A DNA stretch of 64,000 nt from Vibrio penaeicida (lineage in GTDB: Bacteria > Pseudomonadota > Gammaproteobacteria > Enterobacterales > Vibrionaceae), in the NCBI RefSeq assembly GCF_030689305.1, contig NZ_JAUYVM010000012.1:1-64000 (forward strand), in the 5' to 3' direction. Positions 7,070-14,806 of the stretch are shown piece after piece. The notes beneath the pieces were generated by a model that saw only the letters and a program-made list of their open reading frames with translations, was not told the origin of the DNA and made no database searches. A program made the translations under genes and the position numbers. Numbering within the stretch: the first letter of the stretch is position 1; each line of letters starts with the position of its first letter.

Positions 7070-9628
7070 ATGAGCAAGTTGAAGCTAGTCGTAATAGGGA
7101 ATGGCATGGTCGGCCATCGCTATATCGAAGATTTAGTCGACAAAACGGACGTGTCTGAATTAGACATTACTGTGTTTTGTGAAGAACCACGCGTCGCTTA
7201 CGACCGAGTCCACTTATCGTCTTATTTCTCTCACCATACTGCTGACGAGCTTTCGTTAGTAAAAGAAGGCTTCTACGAAAAACACGGCATCAACATGCTA
7301 ATCGGTGAGCGAGCTATCAACGTTAACCGTGAAAAACAAATGGTGTATTCAAGTACCGGTCGCGAAATCCAATACGACAAGTTGGTGCTTGCAACAGGCT
7401 CTTTTCCGTTTGTCCCACCGATAAAAGGTAACGAAAGCAAAGATTGCTTCGTGTACCGCACCATTGAAGATCTAAAAGAAATCGAAACTTGCGCTAAGAA
7501 AAGCAAAAGTGGTGTGGTCATCGGTGGTGGTTTACTTGGCTTAGAAGCGGCAGGCGCGCTAAAAGCACTGGGCGTTGAAACGCATGTTGTGGAATTTGCC
7601 CCTGTTCTAATGGCGGAGCAACTTGATTTACAAGGTGGATTGCAGCTGCGTAACAAAATCGAACGGATGGGCGTTCGAGTACATACCAGTAAAAATACCC
7701 AAGAAATTGCACCAGAAGGCGTCGAAGCTCGCAACGTAATGCGTTTTGCAGACGATACTGAACTGGAAACCGATTTTATTGTGTTCTCCGCAGGTATCCG
7801 CCCGCAAGACAAACTTGCCCGTCAAATGGGGTTAGGCGTAGCGCCTCGTGGTGGTATCGAAATTAATGATCACTGCCAAACAACCGACCAAAACATTTAC
7901 GCCATAGGCGAATGTGCTTCTTGGAATCAAACTTTCTACGGTCTAGTGGCTCCGGGTTACAAAATGGCAACGGTCGCTGTCGATCACTTGTTGGGCAACG
8001 AAAGCCAGTTTGAAGGTGCTGACATGAGCGCCAAGCTTAAATTGCTGGGCGTGAAAGTGGGCTCCATTGGCGATGCCAACGGTCGCACTCCGGGTTCAAA
8101 AAGCTACGTTTATCAAAACGAAGAAGACGAAGTATACAAGCGCATTACCGTTTCAGAAGACGGCAAAAAGCTGCTAGGTGCTGTGCTCGTTGGCGACACG
8201 TCTGACTACGGCGATTTACTTCAGCTGAAACTGAATGAAATTGACTTACCTGAACACCCAGATACGTTAATTCTTCCTGCTCATGCAGGGGCAGAAAAAC
8301 CCTCTTTAGGCGCAGATTCATTGCCTGAAACCGCGGTTATCTGTTCTTGTTTCGATGTAACCAAAGGCAAAATTGCCACAGCAGTTGCAGAAGGGCATCA
8401 CACTCTGGCAGACATCAAAGCTGTTACGGGTGCTGGAACAGGATGTGGGGGTTGTATTCCGCTGGTTACTTCTGTTCTAAACGCGGAACTGGCGAAATCT
8501 GGCATTGAAGTGAAAAGTGATATTTGTGAACACTTTGCTTATTCACGCCAAGAACTCTTCCACTTGATTCGCATTGAAGAAATCAAAACGTACGACGAAT
8601 TATTAGAGAAGCACGGTAAAGGGTACGGCTGTGAAGTTTGTAAACCTGCGGTGGGTTCTATCTTGGCATCGTGCTGGGGCGAACACATTCTTAAACCGCA
8701 ATTGGTCAAATTGCACGATACCAACGACAACTTCCTTGGAAACATCCAAAAGGACGGCACTTACTCGGTTATTCCTAGAATGGCGGGTGGTGAAGTCACA
8801 CCAAAAGCACTAGCAGCGTTGGCTCAGGTAGGTGAAGAATACAACTTATACACCAAAGTGACGGGTGCACAGCGTATCGGTTTGTTTGGTGCACAAAAAG
8901 ACGATCTTCCAGAGATCTGGCGCAAGCTGATTAACGCCGGTTTTGAAACAGGTCAGGCGTACGCGAAAGCACTCCGCATGGCGAAAACGTGTGTGGGTTC
9001 GACATGGTGTCGTTATGGTGTACAGGATTCTGTCGGTTTAGGTTCTCGCATCGAAAATCGCTACAAAGGCATTCGTACTCCACACAAAATGAAGTTTGGT
9101 GTGTCAGGGTGTACCCGTGAATGTGCAGAGGCGCAAGGTAAGGACTTGGGTATCATCGCGACGGATGCCGGTTGGAACATGTATGTCTGTGGTAATGGCG
9201 GTATGAAGCCAAGACACGCAGACCTACTCGCCATGGACTTAGATGAAGAGACGCTGATCCGTTACATCGACCGATTCATGATGTTCTACATTCGAACGTC
9301 TGCGCCGCTTCAGCGCACCTCTGTGTGGTTAGACAATCTAGAAGGTGGTGTGGATTACCTAAGAGAAGTTATTGTCGATGACAAGCTAGGTCTTAACGAC
9401 CAGTTAGAAGCTGACATTGCCAAGTTGGTTTCGGAATTCCGTTGCGAATGGACGGATACGATTAATGACGAAAACCAACTTAAGCGTTTCTCTCATTTCA
9501 TTAACTCCGATAAGCGAGATGACAACGTATTGTTTGTCCCAGAGCGAGAGCAACATCGCCCTGCAACGTTTACTGAAAAACATCCCGATGCGAAAGGCGA
9601 CATCTTGCATGTGGAACTGGAGGGGTAA
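7070..9628 (+). CDS. nirB: NADH-dependent nitrite reductase, large subunit
   Basis: An 852-residue cytoplasmic enzyme that reduces nitrite to ammonium with NADH. Residues 1-300 form a FAD/NAD-binding oxidoreductase with VVIGGGLLGLEAAGAL. A BFD-like [2Fe-2S] region follows around 420-530 (CSCFDVTKG, GTGCGGC, GYGCEVCKP). The C-terminal siroheme-[4Fe-4S] domain carries the ligand cysteines C641, C647, C681 and C685 in CVGSTWC and GCTREC. The length is normal for NirB. nirD starts 2 bp after the stop. The upstream FNR box fits anaerobic induction. Confidence 0.97.
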   Translation: MSKLKLVVIGNGMVGHRYIEDLVDKTDVSELDITVFCEEPRVAYDRVHLSSYFSHHTADELSLVKEGFYEKHGINMLIGERAINVNREKQMVYSSTGREIQYDKLVLATGSFPFVPPIKGNESKDCFVYRTIEDLKEIETCAKKSKSGVVIGGGLLGLEAAGALKALGVETHVVEFAPVLMAEQLDLQGGLQLRNKIERMGVRVHTSKNTQEIAPEGVEARNVMRFADDTELETDFIVFSAGIRPQDKLARQMGLGVAPRGGIEINDHCQTTDQNIYAIGECASWNQTFYGLVAPGYKMATVAVDHLLGNESQFEGADMSAKLKLLGVKVGSIGDANGRTPGSKSYVYQNEEDEVYKRITVSEDGKKLLGAVLVGDTSDYGDLLQLKLNEIDLPEHPDTLILPAHAGAEKPSLGADSLPETAVICSCFDVTKGKIATAVAEGHHTLADIKAVTGAGTGCGGCIPLVTSVLNAELAKSGIEVKSDICEHFAYSRQELFHLIRIEEIKTYDELLEKHGKGYGCEVCKPAVGSILASCWGEHILKPQLVKLHDTNDNFLGNIQKDGTYSVIPRMAGGEVTPKALAALAQVGEEYNLYTKVTGAQRIGLFGAQKDDLPEIWRKLINAGFETGQAYAKALRMAKTCVGSTWCRYGVQDSVGLGSRIENRYKGIRTPHKMKFGVSGCTRECAEAQGKDLGIIATDAGWNMYVCGNGGMKPRHADLLAMDLDEETLIRYIDRFMMFYIRTSAPLQRTSVWLDNLEGGVDYLREVIVDDKLGLNDQLEADIAKLVSEFRCEWTDTINDENQLKRFSHFINSDKRDDNVLFVPEREQHRPATFTEKHPDAKGDILHVELEG

Positions 9629-9630
9629 TC

Positions 9631-9972
9631 ATGACGAAAGGTAAAGCTCAAATGTTTGAACAAATTTGCGATATCAACGACATCGTACCCGGCACCGGCG
9701 TTTGTGCATTAGTGAACGGGCAGCAAGTAGCGGTATTTCGCCCTACAGAAGAAGAGGCAGTATTTGCCATCAGCAATACCGACCCTTTCGCTCAATCCAA
9801 TGTGTTGTCACGTGGTTTGATAGGGGAGCATAAAGGGGAGTTATGGGTAGCAAGCCCTCTCAAGAAGCAACACTTCAACCTTGCGACAGGTGTTTGTATG
9901 GAAGATGAGCGTTTTAACGTGAAATCTTATCAAGCGCGAGTTAATAGTGGCATTGTTGAAATTTCCGCTTAA
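9631..9972 (+). CDS. nirD: Nitrite reductase small subunit
   Basis: A 113-residue Rieske-fold protein that partners NirB. It has the family pattern (VPGTGVCALVNGQQVAVFRP, ISNTDPFAQSNVLSRGLIG) and lacks the Cys-His ligands of true Rieske proteins, as is usual for NirD. GGAGG lies 8-12 bases before ATG at 9631, supporting that start over the internal Met 8. It directly follows nirB. Confidence 0.95.
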   Translation: MTKGKAQMFEQICDINDIVPGTGVCALVNGQQVAVFRPTEEEAVFAISNTDPFAQSNVLSRGLIGEHKGELWVASPLKKQHFNLATGVCMEDERFNVKSYQARVNSGIVEISA

Positions 9973-10029
9973 ACTGCGTCGCGTTTCTAAAATCCAAACG
10001 GGATTCAAGCCTACAGAAATTTAATAGCA

Positions 10030-10085
10030 AAAAGGTTTCCCGCTCTTCAGCAAGGTAAGTGAGCGAGGAAGTGCGGGGAGCCTTT
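10030..10085 (+). other. Hairpin between nirD and nirC
   Basis: AAGGTTTCCCGC pairs imperfectly with GCGGGGAGCCTTT around an internal loop. No long T-run follows, so it may be a processing or mRNA-stability structure that sets nirBD and nirC levels apart. Confidence 0.35.
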
Positions 10086-10132
10086 GTCTATTCAATTTTA
10101 ATTTTTAACTTTCTTAGGGAATAAGGTCGAGT

Positions 10133-10945
10133 ATGTCTTACGTAAAACCTGCTGAATTCGTTCAAACTATGATTGATGCTGGCGAAAGCAAAGTGTTCAT
10201 GTCTACGCGTGATACGCTTATTCGCGGGATAATGGCTGGCGCTGTATTAGCGATTGCCGTTGCCGTAGCGATTACCGCTGCAGTACAAACGGGCATTCCA
10301 ATTGTCGGCGCGTTAGTGTTTCCCGTCGGTTTTTGTATCTTAAACTTAATGGGTTTTGATTTGTTGACGGGCGTATTTGCTTTGGCGCCGTTAGCATTAT
10401 TCGAGAAACGTCCAGGTGTAACCAAAGCGGGCATACTGCGTAATTGGTTGCTTGTCGGCTTAGGCAACCTAATTGGCGCTTTGTCTGTTGCTTTCCTTGT
10501 TGCGCTTACCTTCACAATGAACTTCAGCATGGACCCAGGAGCAGTGGGGCAAGCGTTTATTAAAGCGTCGACCTCTCGTACTCTTGGCTTTGCAGAACAT
10601 GGTATGGATGGCTGGATTACTGTTTTTGTTAAAGGCATTCTGTGTAACTGGATGGTATCGCTAGGCGTTGTTGGGGCAATGGTTTCTAAATCCGTAAGCG
10701 GTAAAGTTCTGGCAATGTGGTTCCCAATTTTCATTTTCTTTGGCCTAGTATTCGAACACGCTGTAGTAAATATGTACCTATTCCCACTTGGCATGATGCT
10801 TGGTGCGGAGTTCACCATTACGGATTGGTTAGTATGGAACCAAATTCCAGTGACTTTGGGTAACTTAGTCGGTGGTCTTCTTATCACGGGTATGAGCCTT
10901 TACGTGACTCACGCGAAAACACTTCCAGCTCGCAACGCTAAATAA
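10133..10945 (+). CDS. nirC: Formate/nitrite-family transporter
   Basis: A 270-residue membrane protein with six hydrophobic helices and the FNT family layout. It is predicted to bring nitrite across the inner membrane for NirBD. Recognisable segments are the glycine-rich N-terminal helix after RDTLIRGIMAGAVLAIA, and GILCNWMVSLGV in the channel region. It sits 160 bp after nirD and ends 10 bp before a strong terminator. FNT channels can also carry formate or hydrosulfide; the nir context favours nitrite. Confidence 0.93.
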   Translation: MSYVKPAEFVQTMIDAGESKVFMSTRDTLIRGIMAGAVLAIAVAVAITAAVQTGIPIVGALVFPVGFCILNLMGFDLLTGVFALAPLALFEKRPGVTKAGILRNWLLVGLGNLIGALSVAFLVALTFTMNFSMDPGAVGQAFIKASTSRTLGFAEHGMDGWITVFVKGILCNWMVSLGVVGAMVSKSVSGKVLAMWFPIFIFFGLVFEHAVVNMYLFPLGMMLGAEFTITDWLVWNQIPVTLGNLVGGLLITGMSLYVTHAKTLPARNAK

Positions 10946-10954
10946 ACCATCATT

Positions 10955-10979
10955 GAGCCCCTTACGAGGGGCTCTTTTT
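10955..10979 (+). terminator. Terminator after nirC
   Basis: GAGCCCC and GGGGCTC form a compact stem with a TTACGA-type loop, followed by TTTTTC and a long pyrimidine tract. Strong intrinsic terminator; some read-through into cobA is possible. Confidence 0.85.
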
Positions 10980-11014
10980 CTTTTCTCTTTTTTCTTTTTT
11001 CTTTTTTCTTTTTC
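10974..11014 (+). repeat. T-rich simple repeat, (TTTTTTC)n
   Basis: A run of near-identical TTTTTTC units lies directly after the nirC terminator and about 25 bp before the likely cobA start. Such tracts are prone to slippage. It overlaps the 5' leader of cobA. Confidence 0.7.
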
Positions 11015-11037
11015 TGATGTCACCAATGGAGCTGCCT

Positions 11038-11853
11038 ATGTCTTCTTCTCCAATTGCTATTGCTGAAAAAACGGCTATCGCTGAAAAAACAGCTGAGTTG
11101 TCTGATAAAAAACGTGTTTCTGCAGAAAACGGATTTGTTTCGTTGGTTGGTGCAGGTCCCGGCGATCCAGATTTACTCACAATGAAGGGGTATCGTGTTA
11201 TTCAGAAAGCGGAAGTGGTTGTGTATGACCGCTTGGTATCAAAGGAGATATTAGCGTTAGCAAATGAAAATGCAGAAATGATTTACGTAGGTAAAAAGCT
11301 GGATTATCACTGCGTGCCTCAGGATCAAATCAACCAAATCCTAGTGGATAAAGCGAATGAAGGAAAACGCGTGGTTCGCTTAAAAGGCGGCGACTCGTTC
11401 ATTTTTGGTCGCGGTGGAGAAGAGCTAGAAACACTGGCAGAAAATAACGTTTATTTTGAAGTGGTTCCGGGTATTACAGCTGCTGCTGGTGCAACCAGCT
11501 ACGCTGGCATACCACTCACTCATCGAGACTACGCTCAGAGCGTTCAGTTTATTACGGGTCACATTCAAAAAAACGGCCAAGAAATTCAGTGGGATTCACT
11601 CACTCAATCCAACAATACGTTGGTGTTTTATATGGGCTTAAAGCAAAGCGGCAATATCGCGAACAACCTGATCACTCATGGGCTTTCAGAAGATACGTCG
11701 TGCGCTATCATCCAAAAAGGCACCACGAGAGATCAAAAAGTGTGGGTATGCTCATTAAAAGAACTCCCTATCGTCGCGGAGCAAGCGGAAAGCCCATCGT
11801 TGATCGTTGTTGGGGAAGTCACCCAACTTCACCACAAGCTAAAGTGGCGTTAA
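11038..11853 (+). CDS. cobA: Uroporphyrinogen-III C-methyltransferase (SUMT)
   Basis: A SAM-dependent enzyme that makes precorrin-2, the precursor of siroheme, the cofactor of NirB. The tetrapyrrole methylase motifs are LVGAGPGDPDLLT, VVYDRLVS, RLKGGDSFIFGRGGEE and VVPGITAAAGATSYAGIPLTHR. I place the start at 11038 because GGAG lies 6 bases upstream; an in-frame ATG at 11017 would add seven residues without a ribosome site. The first 35 residues are an unusual extension with the unit AIAEKT repeated twice. The last four bases overlap the end of the convergent gene. Confidence 0.94.
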   Translation: MSSSPIAIAEKTAIAEKTAELSDKKRVSAENGFVSLVGAGPGDPDLLTMKGYRVIQKAEVVVYDRLVSKEILALANENAEMIYVGKKLDYHCVPQDQINQILVDKANEGKRVVRLKGGDSFIFGRGGEELETLAENNVYFEVVPGITAAAGATSYAGIPLTHRDYAQSVQFITGHIQKNGQEIQWDSLTQSNNTLVFYMGLKQSGNIANNLITHGLSEDTSCAIIQKGTTRDQKVWVCSLKELPIVAEQAESPSLIVVGEVTQLHHKLKWR

Positions 11854-12665
11854 CACGTTTCACTGGGCTCAGCGTTGTAGGCTTTTTGTAGAAGTGAAAT
11901 GAGTGGTTCTGATTGACTGAACCTTTTGGTTTCAATCATAGAAACTGCGATACCTGAAGTCCAAGAGTTCATCACTGCGGCACCATCGAGTTGTTGTAAG
12001 CGTTCAAGCGTTATCGTTTCGCTACGTTGTGGAATTTCAAGCAGTTCGAGTTGCCTTTGAATCATCTGCATCATCGTCCCTTTTAACATACTGGCTTGTG
12101 GCCAAATAACGGTTTCGCCATCCCAAAAAACGAGATTCCAAATGGTCCCTTCACTCAAATGACCATACTTGTTTATAAAAATGGCATCATCAAAACCGCG
12201 CCGTGTCGCTTGGTGCAAATAATACGTTTTTGCTATTTCTCCCACATGTTTAATTTCAGCGAGCGGTCTTTCATAATTCACCGTTGCCAATCGGAGTGGA
12301 CCATTGGGACCGTTTGAAGGTGAACCCGTACGAATGAGCACCTTAGGTAGGACATCCATACTGTCTGTTGTAAATTCTCCTTCCACTGAATACACCGTGA
12401 TGGTGAGTGATTGATCCGCAGGTCCATTCTCTATCGCAGTTCGAACATAAGATCGTATAACCCCGTCTGATATTGTTTTACCAAAAAGTTCAATTGAAGC
12501 CTTATGCAATCGGTTCAAATGCAAGTCCAACGCTTTAACCATTCTGTTACGGACTTGAAGTGCTGTAAAATGTGCAAAGCCAGAAAATGCGAGCCTTGTT
12601 ATTTCAGAACTTGGTATCGATTGCTCATTCATTAGAGTTTGTTCAGCGATTATGTGTTTTGTCAT
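11850..12665 (-). CDS. Class IV PLP-dependent enzyme (aminodeoxychorismate lyase / D-amino acid or branched-chain aminotransferase family)
   Basis: About 271 residues with the fold-type IV pattern: LRLATVNYERPLAEIKHVG, the lysine-containing IAKTYYLHQATRRGFDDAIFIN, and GHLSEGTIWNLVFW. It likely acts on an amino acid or on aminodeoxychorismate; the substrate cannot be told from sequence. Start: an in-frame reading begins at 12719, but that codon lies inside the MerR operator; ATG at 12665 has AGGAT upstream and gives the expected N-terminus. It is divergent from the MerR gene and overlaps the cobA stop by 4 bp at its 3' end. Confidence 0.8.
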   Translation of the reverse strand: MTKHIIAEQTLMNEQSIPSSEITRLAFSGFAHFTALQVRNRMVKALDLHLNRLHKASIELFGKTISDGVIRSYVRTAIENGPADQSLTITVYSVEGEFTTDSMDVLPKVLIRTGSPSNGPNGPLRLATVNYERPLAEIKHVGEIAKTYYLHQATRRGFDDAIFINKYGHLSEGTIWNLVFWDGETVIWPQASMLKGTMMQMIQRQLELLEIPQRSETITLERLQQLDGAAVMNSWTSGIAVSMIETKRFSQSEPLISLLQKAYNAEPSETC

Positions 12666-12704
12666 GATGTAAGATCCTAATTGAACTAATGTTTTAGAGC
12701 GATT

Positions 12705-12736
12705 AGCATAAACCCTCACAGTACTGTGAGGGTCAA
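12705..12736 (-). promoter_or_regulatory. MerR-type promoter/operator for the class IV PLP gene
   Basis: On the minus strand, TTGACC (-35) is followed by a 19-20 bp spacer and then TTATGC/TATGCT (-10). The spacer is filled by a perfect palindrome with arms ACCCTCACAGT at 12712-12733. An overlong spacer with a central dyad is the hallmark of promoters twisted open by MerR-family activators. Confidence 0.78.
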
Positions 12737-12745
12737 GGAGGAAAT

Positions 12746-13105
12746 GTGAAGATTGGTGAATTATCCAAGCAAACAGGAGTAAGTATTCGGATGCTGCGTT
12801 ATTACGAAGAACATGGATTGCTTAAACCTCATCGCACTCATGCTGGGTATCGTGACTTTGACTCGAAAGAAATCCGTACGATTGAAAGGATCAAACTTCT
12901 AAGCAGTGCAGGTATGAATTTGAATACCATTCTGCAATTTTTGCCTTGTATCCGAGGTGATGAACCCGTTTTTGAACCTTGTGACGAACTTAGGTTATTG
13001 TTGCGAGAACAAATTCGAATTTCGGATAAGAAAGCGGTGGAGTTGGCTGAAAGCCAGAAAATACTGAAGAGTTTCCTGTACCAAATTGAAAATAGCTCTT
13101 TTTAA
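12746..13105 (+). CDS. MerR-family transcriptional regulator
   Basis: A 119-residue protein with the MerR winged-helix N-terminus (IGELSKQTGVSIRMLRYYEEHGLL, then YRDFDSKEIRTIERIKLL) and a dimerisation helix from about residue 75. Start codon is GTG at 12746, preceded by AAGGAGG at 12735-12741; the ATG two bases earlier is followed at once by a stop. Two cysteines (C68, C78) lie near the linker, but no clear metal-binding loop is present. It probably controls the divergent class IV PLP gene through the dyad listed above; the inducer is unknown. Confidence 0.88.
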   Translation: MKIGELSKQTGVSIRMLRYYEEHGLLKPHRTHAGYRDFDSKEIRTIERIKLLSSAGMNLNTILQFLPCIRGDEPVFEPCDELRLLLREQIRISDKKAVELAESQKILKSFLYQIENSSF

Positions 13106-13312
13106 TTGGCCTTTTCGGTTTTTCTGTGTGCGACTTGGATAGAATCTGACCGAACAAACAGGAATTTCAAATTTACCGTTGACTGAAAACAGAATTACGA
13201 TAAAGTACACCTCGTCTTCAGCGCTTAAGGTGCTGAAAAATAGAAACAGTTAAATCGTTTCTATGATGGTGTCTTACTTCTTCAGTAAACAGCATCGCAA
13301 GAATATTGCGTT

Positions 13313-13399
13313 GCCCTGGTGGTGGAATTGGTAGACACAAGGGATTTAAAATCCCTCGGCGTTCGCGCTGTGCCGGTTCAAGTCCGGCCCGGGGCACCA
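13313..13399 (+). tRNA. tRNA-Leu (TAA)
   Basis: An 87-nt class II tRNA including CCA. The acceptor starts GCCCTGG and ends CCGGGGCACCA. The anticodon arm GGGATTTAAAATCCC carries TAA, followed by a long variable arm and the T-loop GGTTCAAGTCC. It is followed by a tRNA-end repeat and then tRNA-Cys, so the three are probably one transcript. Confidence 0.96.
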
Positions 13400-13425
13400 T
13401 CAATATGATATTTTTAGTGAACTGT

Positions 13426-13503
13426 TATTGAGATTCATAATCTCAGCGCTCGAACTGACCGGCCGAAAAGTCGGACCATCAATTCCGGCCCGGGACACCA
13501 TAA
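13426..13503 (+). repeat. tRNA-Leu 3'-end-derived repeat, copy 3
   Basis: It lies between tRNA-Leu and tRNA-Cys. It shares ACCGGCCGAAA, GTCGGACCATCAATTCCGG and a CCCGGGACACCA ending with the copies at 1 and 100. It imitates the T-arm and acceptor 3' strand of the preceding tRNA-Leu without a body. Confidence 0.7.
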
Positions 13504-13562
13504 ATATTTCGTTTTACCCTGTTGACTTGTTCATTCAGAACACGTTCTTCAAATTAGAAAAT

Positions 13563-13636
13563 GGCGCCTTGGCAGAGTGGCTATGCAGCGGATTGCAAAT
13601 CCGTGGACCTCGGTTCGACTCCGGGAGGCGCCTCCA
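13563..13636 (+). tRNA. tRNA-Cys (GCA), copy 2
   Basis: Identical in all 74 bases to the tRNA-Cys at 196-269, with the same immediate flanks (GAAAAT before, TT after). Anticodon GCA and an encoded CCA end are present. Confidence 0.97.
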
Positions 13637-13833
13637 TTTTCTTGAATTCCCTTACTTTGTAGTAATCCCCTAAAGAACCTTCCTCCTTAAAAACTCAGAC
13701 CTTATTGATTAACCGTTATTTTTGTAGCGTTAGCTCACATCATTAAACACACACGTTATTTCCATTCTTTGAATCAGTTACTGGTATTGCTAGAGTTAAT
13801 TAAATACATATTTATTTTATCAATAGGCCAGCC

Positions 13834-14670
13834 ATGCAAATACGTTTTTTGCTCCTGCTCACTGTTATGTTGTCAGGTTTTGTCAGTGCAGAAACTCCTC
13901 AGAAGTACTCTGATACTGAAATGTTGGATAGACCATTAATGGAGCGCTACATACTGGATGAACTGAAAGCGCTAAGATCGGAACAGCAAACGTTAGAAAA
14001 ACGGCTCACGGTGCAGTTTACCGAAAGAGAGCTGCAAGTCGCCGACAAGTCATTGAATTATGCGAATGTCACCGTAACGTATTTCTTCTACATCATTGCG
14101 GGTGTTGCGTCGCTTATTGCGCTGGTGGGCTGGCAATCGCTCAGAGAATTTAAAAACAATACCCAAGAGATGGCTGATAAGCGTTTAGATGAGATTGCGC
14201 TGGAATACGAGAAAAAATTTCTTGAATTAGAAAGAGATTTAAAACGTAAAACTCGTATTATTAGCCAAAATAACAAAGATATAGAAGTAATTAACGAGAT
14301 CCACAACTTGTGGTTAAGAGCGCAAAGCATGCCGACGCCAGAACAAAGAATGGAAGTTTACGATGAAATACTGCGTATTCGCCCCGGCGATTTAGAAGCG
14401 ATGACATACAAAGCCGATGCTGCAATGGAAATCCGTGAATATCACTGGGCATTAAGCTTGTGTAATCGCGTTTTGGATCTGGACGAATTGAATGGTCCAG
14501 CCCTGTATCAGAGAGCCTGTGCGTATTCTCGTTTAGGCGCAGAAGATCAAGCAATCGAGGATTTGGAAAAAGCCATCCAATCTAGCCCATCTGTTCGGGA
14601 CCATATCTATGAAGAAAAAGATTTCGAACCTTTACGCGGTAACCCTCGATTCGATGACCTTATCTCGTGA
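13834..14670 (+). CDS. Membrane-anchored TPR-repeat protein, exported N-terminus
   Basis: A 278-residue protein of unknown specific role. A signal peptide (residues 1-20, ending FVSAE) is followed by a short periplasmic helix region, a transmembrane segment around 79-98 (VTYFFYIIAGVASLIALVGW), a charged coiled coil (100-150), and two or three TPR units from about 160 (YDEILRIRPGDLEAMTYKADAAM, LCNRVLDLDELNGPALYQRACAYSRLG, AIEDLEKAIQSSP). TPRs mediate protein contacts. It stands alone, just downstream of the tRNA cluster. Homologues occur as conserved vibrio hypotheticals by my recollection; function unassigned. Confidence 0.8.
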   Translation: MQIRFLLLLTVMLSGFVSAETPQKYSDTEMLDRPLMERYILDELKALRSEQQTLEKRLTVQFTERELQVADKSLNYANVTVTYFFYIIAGVASLIALVGWQSLREFKNNTQEMADKRLDEIALEYEKKFLELERDLKRKTRIISQNNKDIEVINEIHNLWLRAQSMPTPEQRMEVYDEILRIRPGDLEAMTYKADAAMEIREYHWALSLCNRVLDLDELNGPALYQRACAYSRLGAEDQAIEDLEKAIQSSPSVRDHIYEEKDFEPLRGNPRFDDLIS

Positions 14671-14806
14671 TTAAATTCTTCAATAGCTGCATCAATGAGT
14701 GTTTGTGATGGGAAGTTACGTTCAAAAGTGGTTTTTAGTGGGTGATTAAAGGTCGTATTATTGATTTAACGTAACCAATGGTTGATTCAACCTTCGTGAG
14801 TTAAAT

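Noticed and set aside
7273..7812. 179-codon minus-strand ORF opposite nirB
   Set aside because: Antisense shadow of a strongly conserved coding region; no recognised domain and no promoter.
10162..10887. 241-codon minus-strand ORF opposite nirC
   Set aside because: It is a shadow of a membrane protein gene, rich in Pro/Thr/Ala, without a ribosome site or family pattern.
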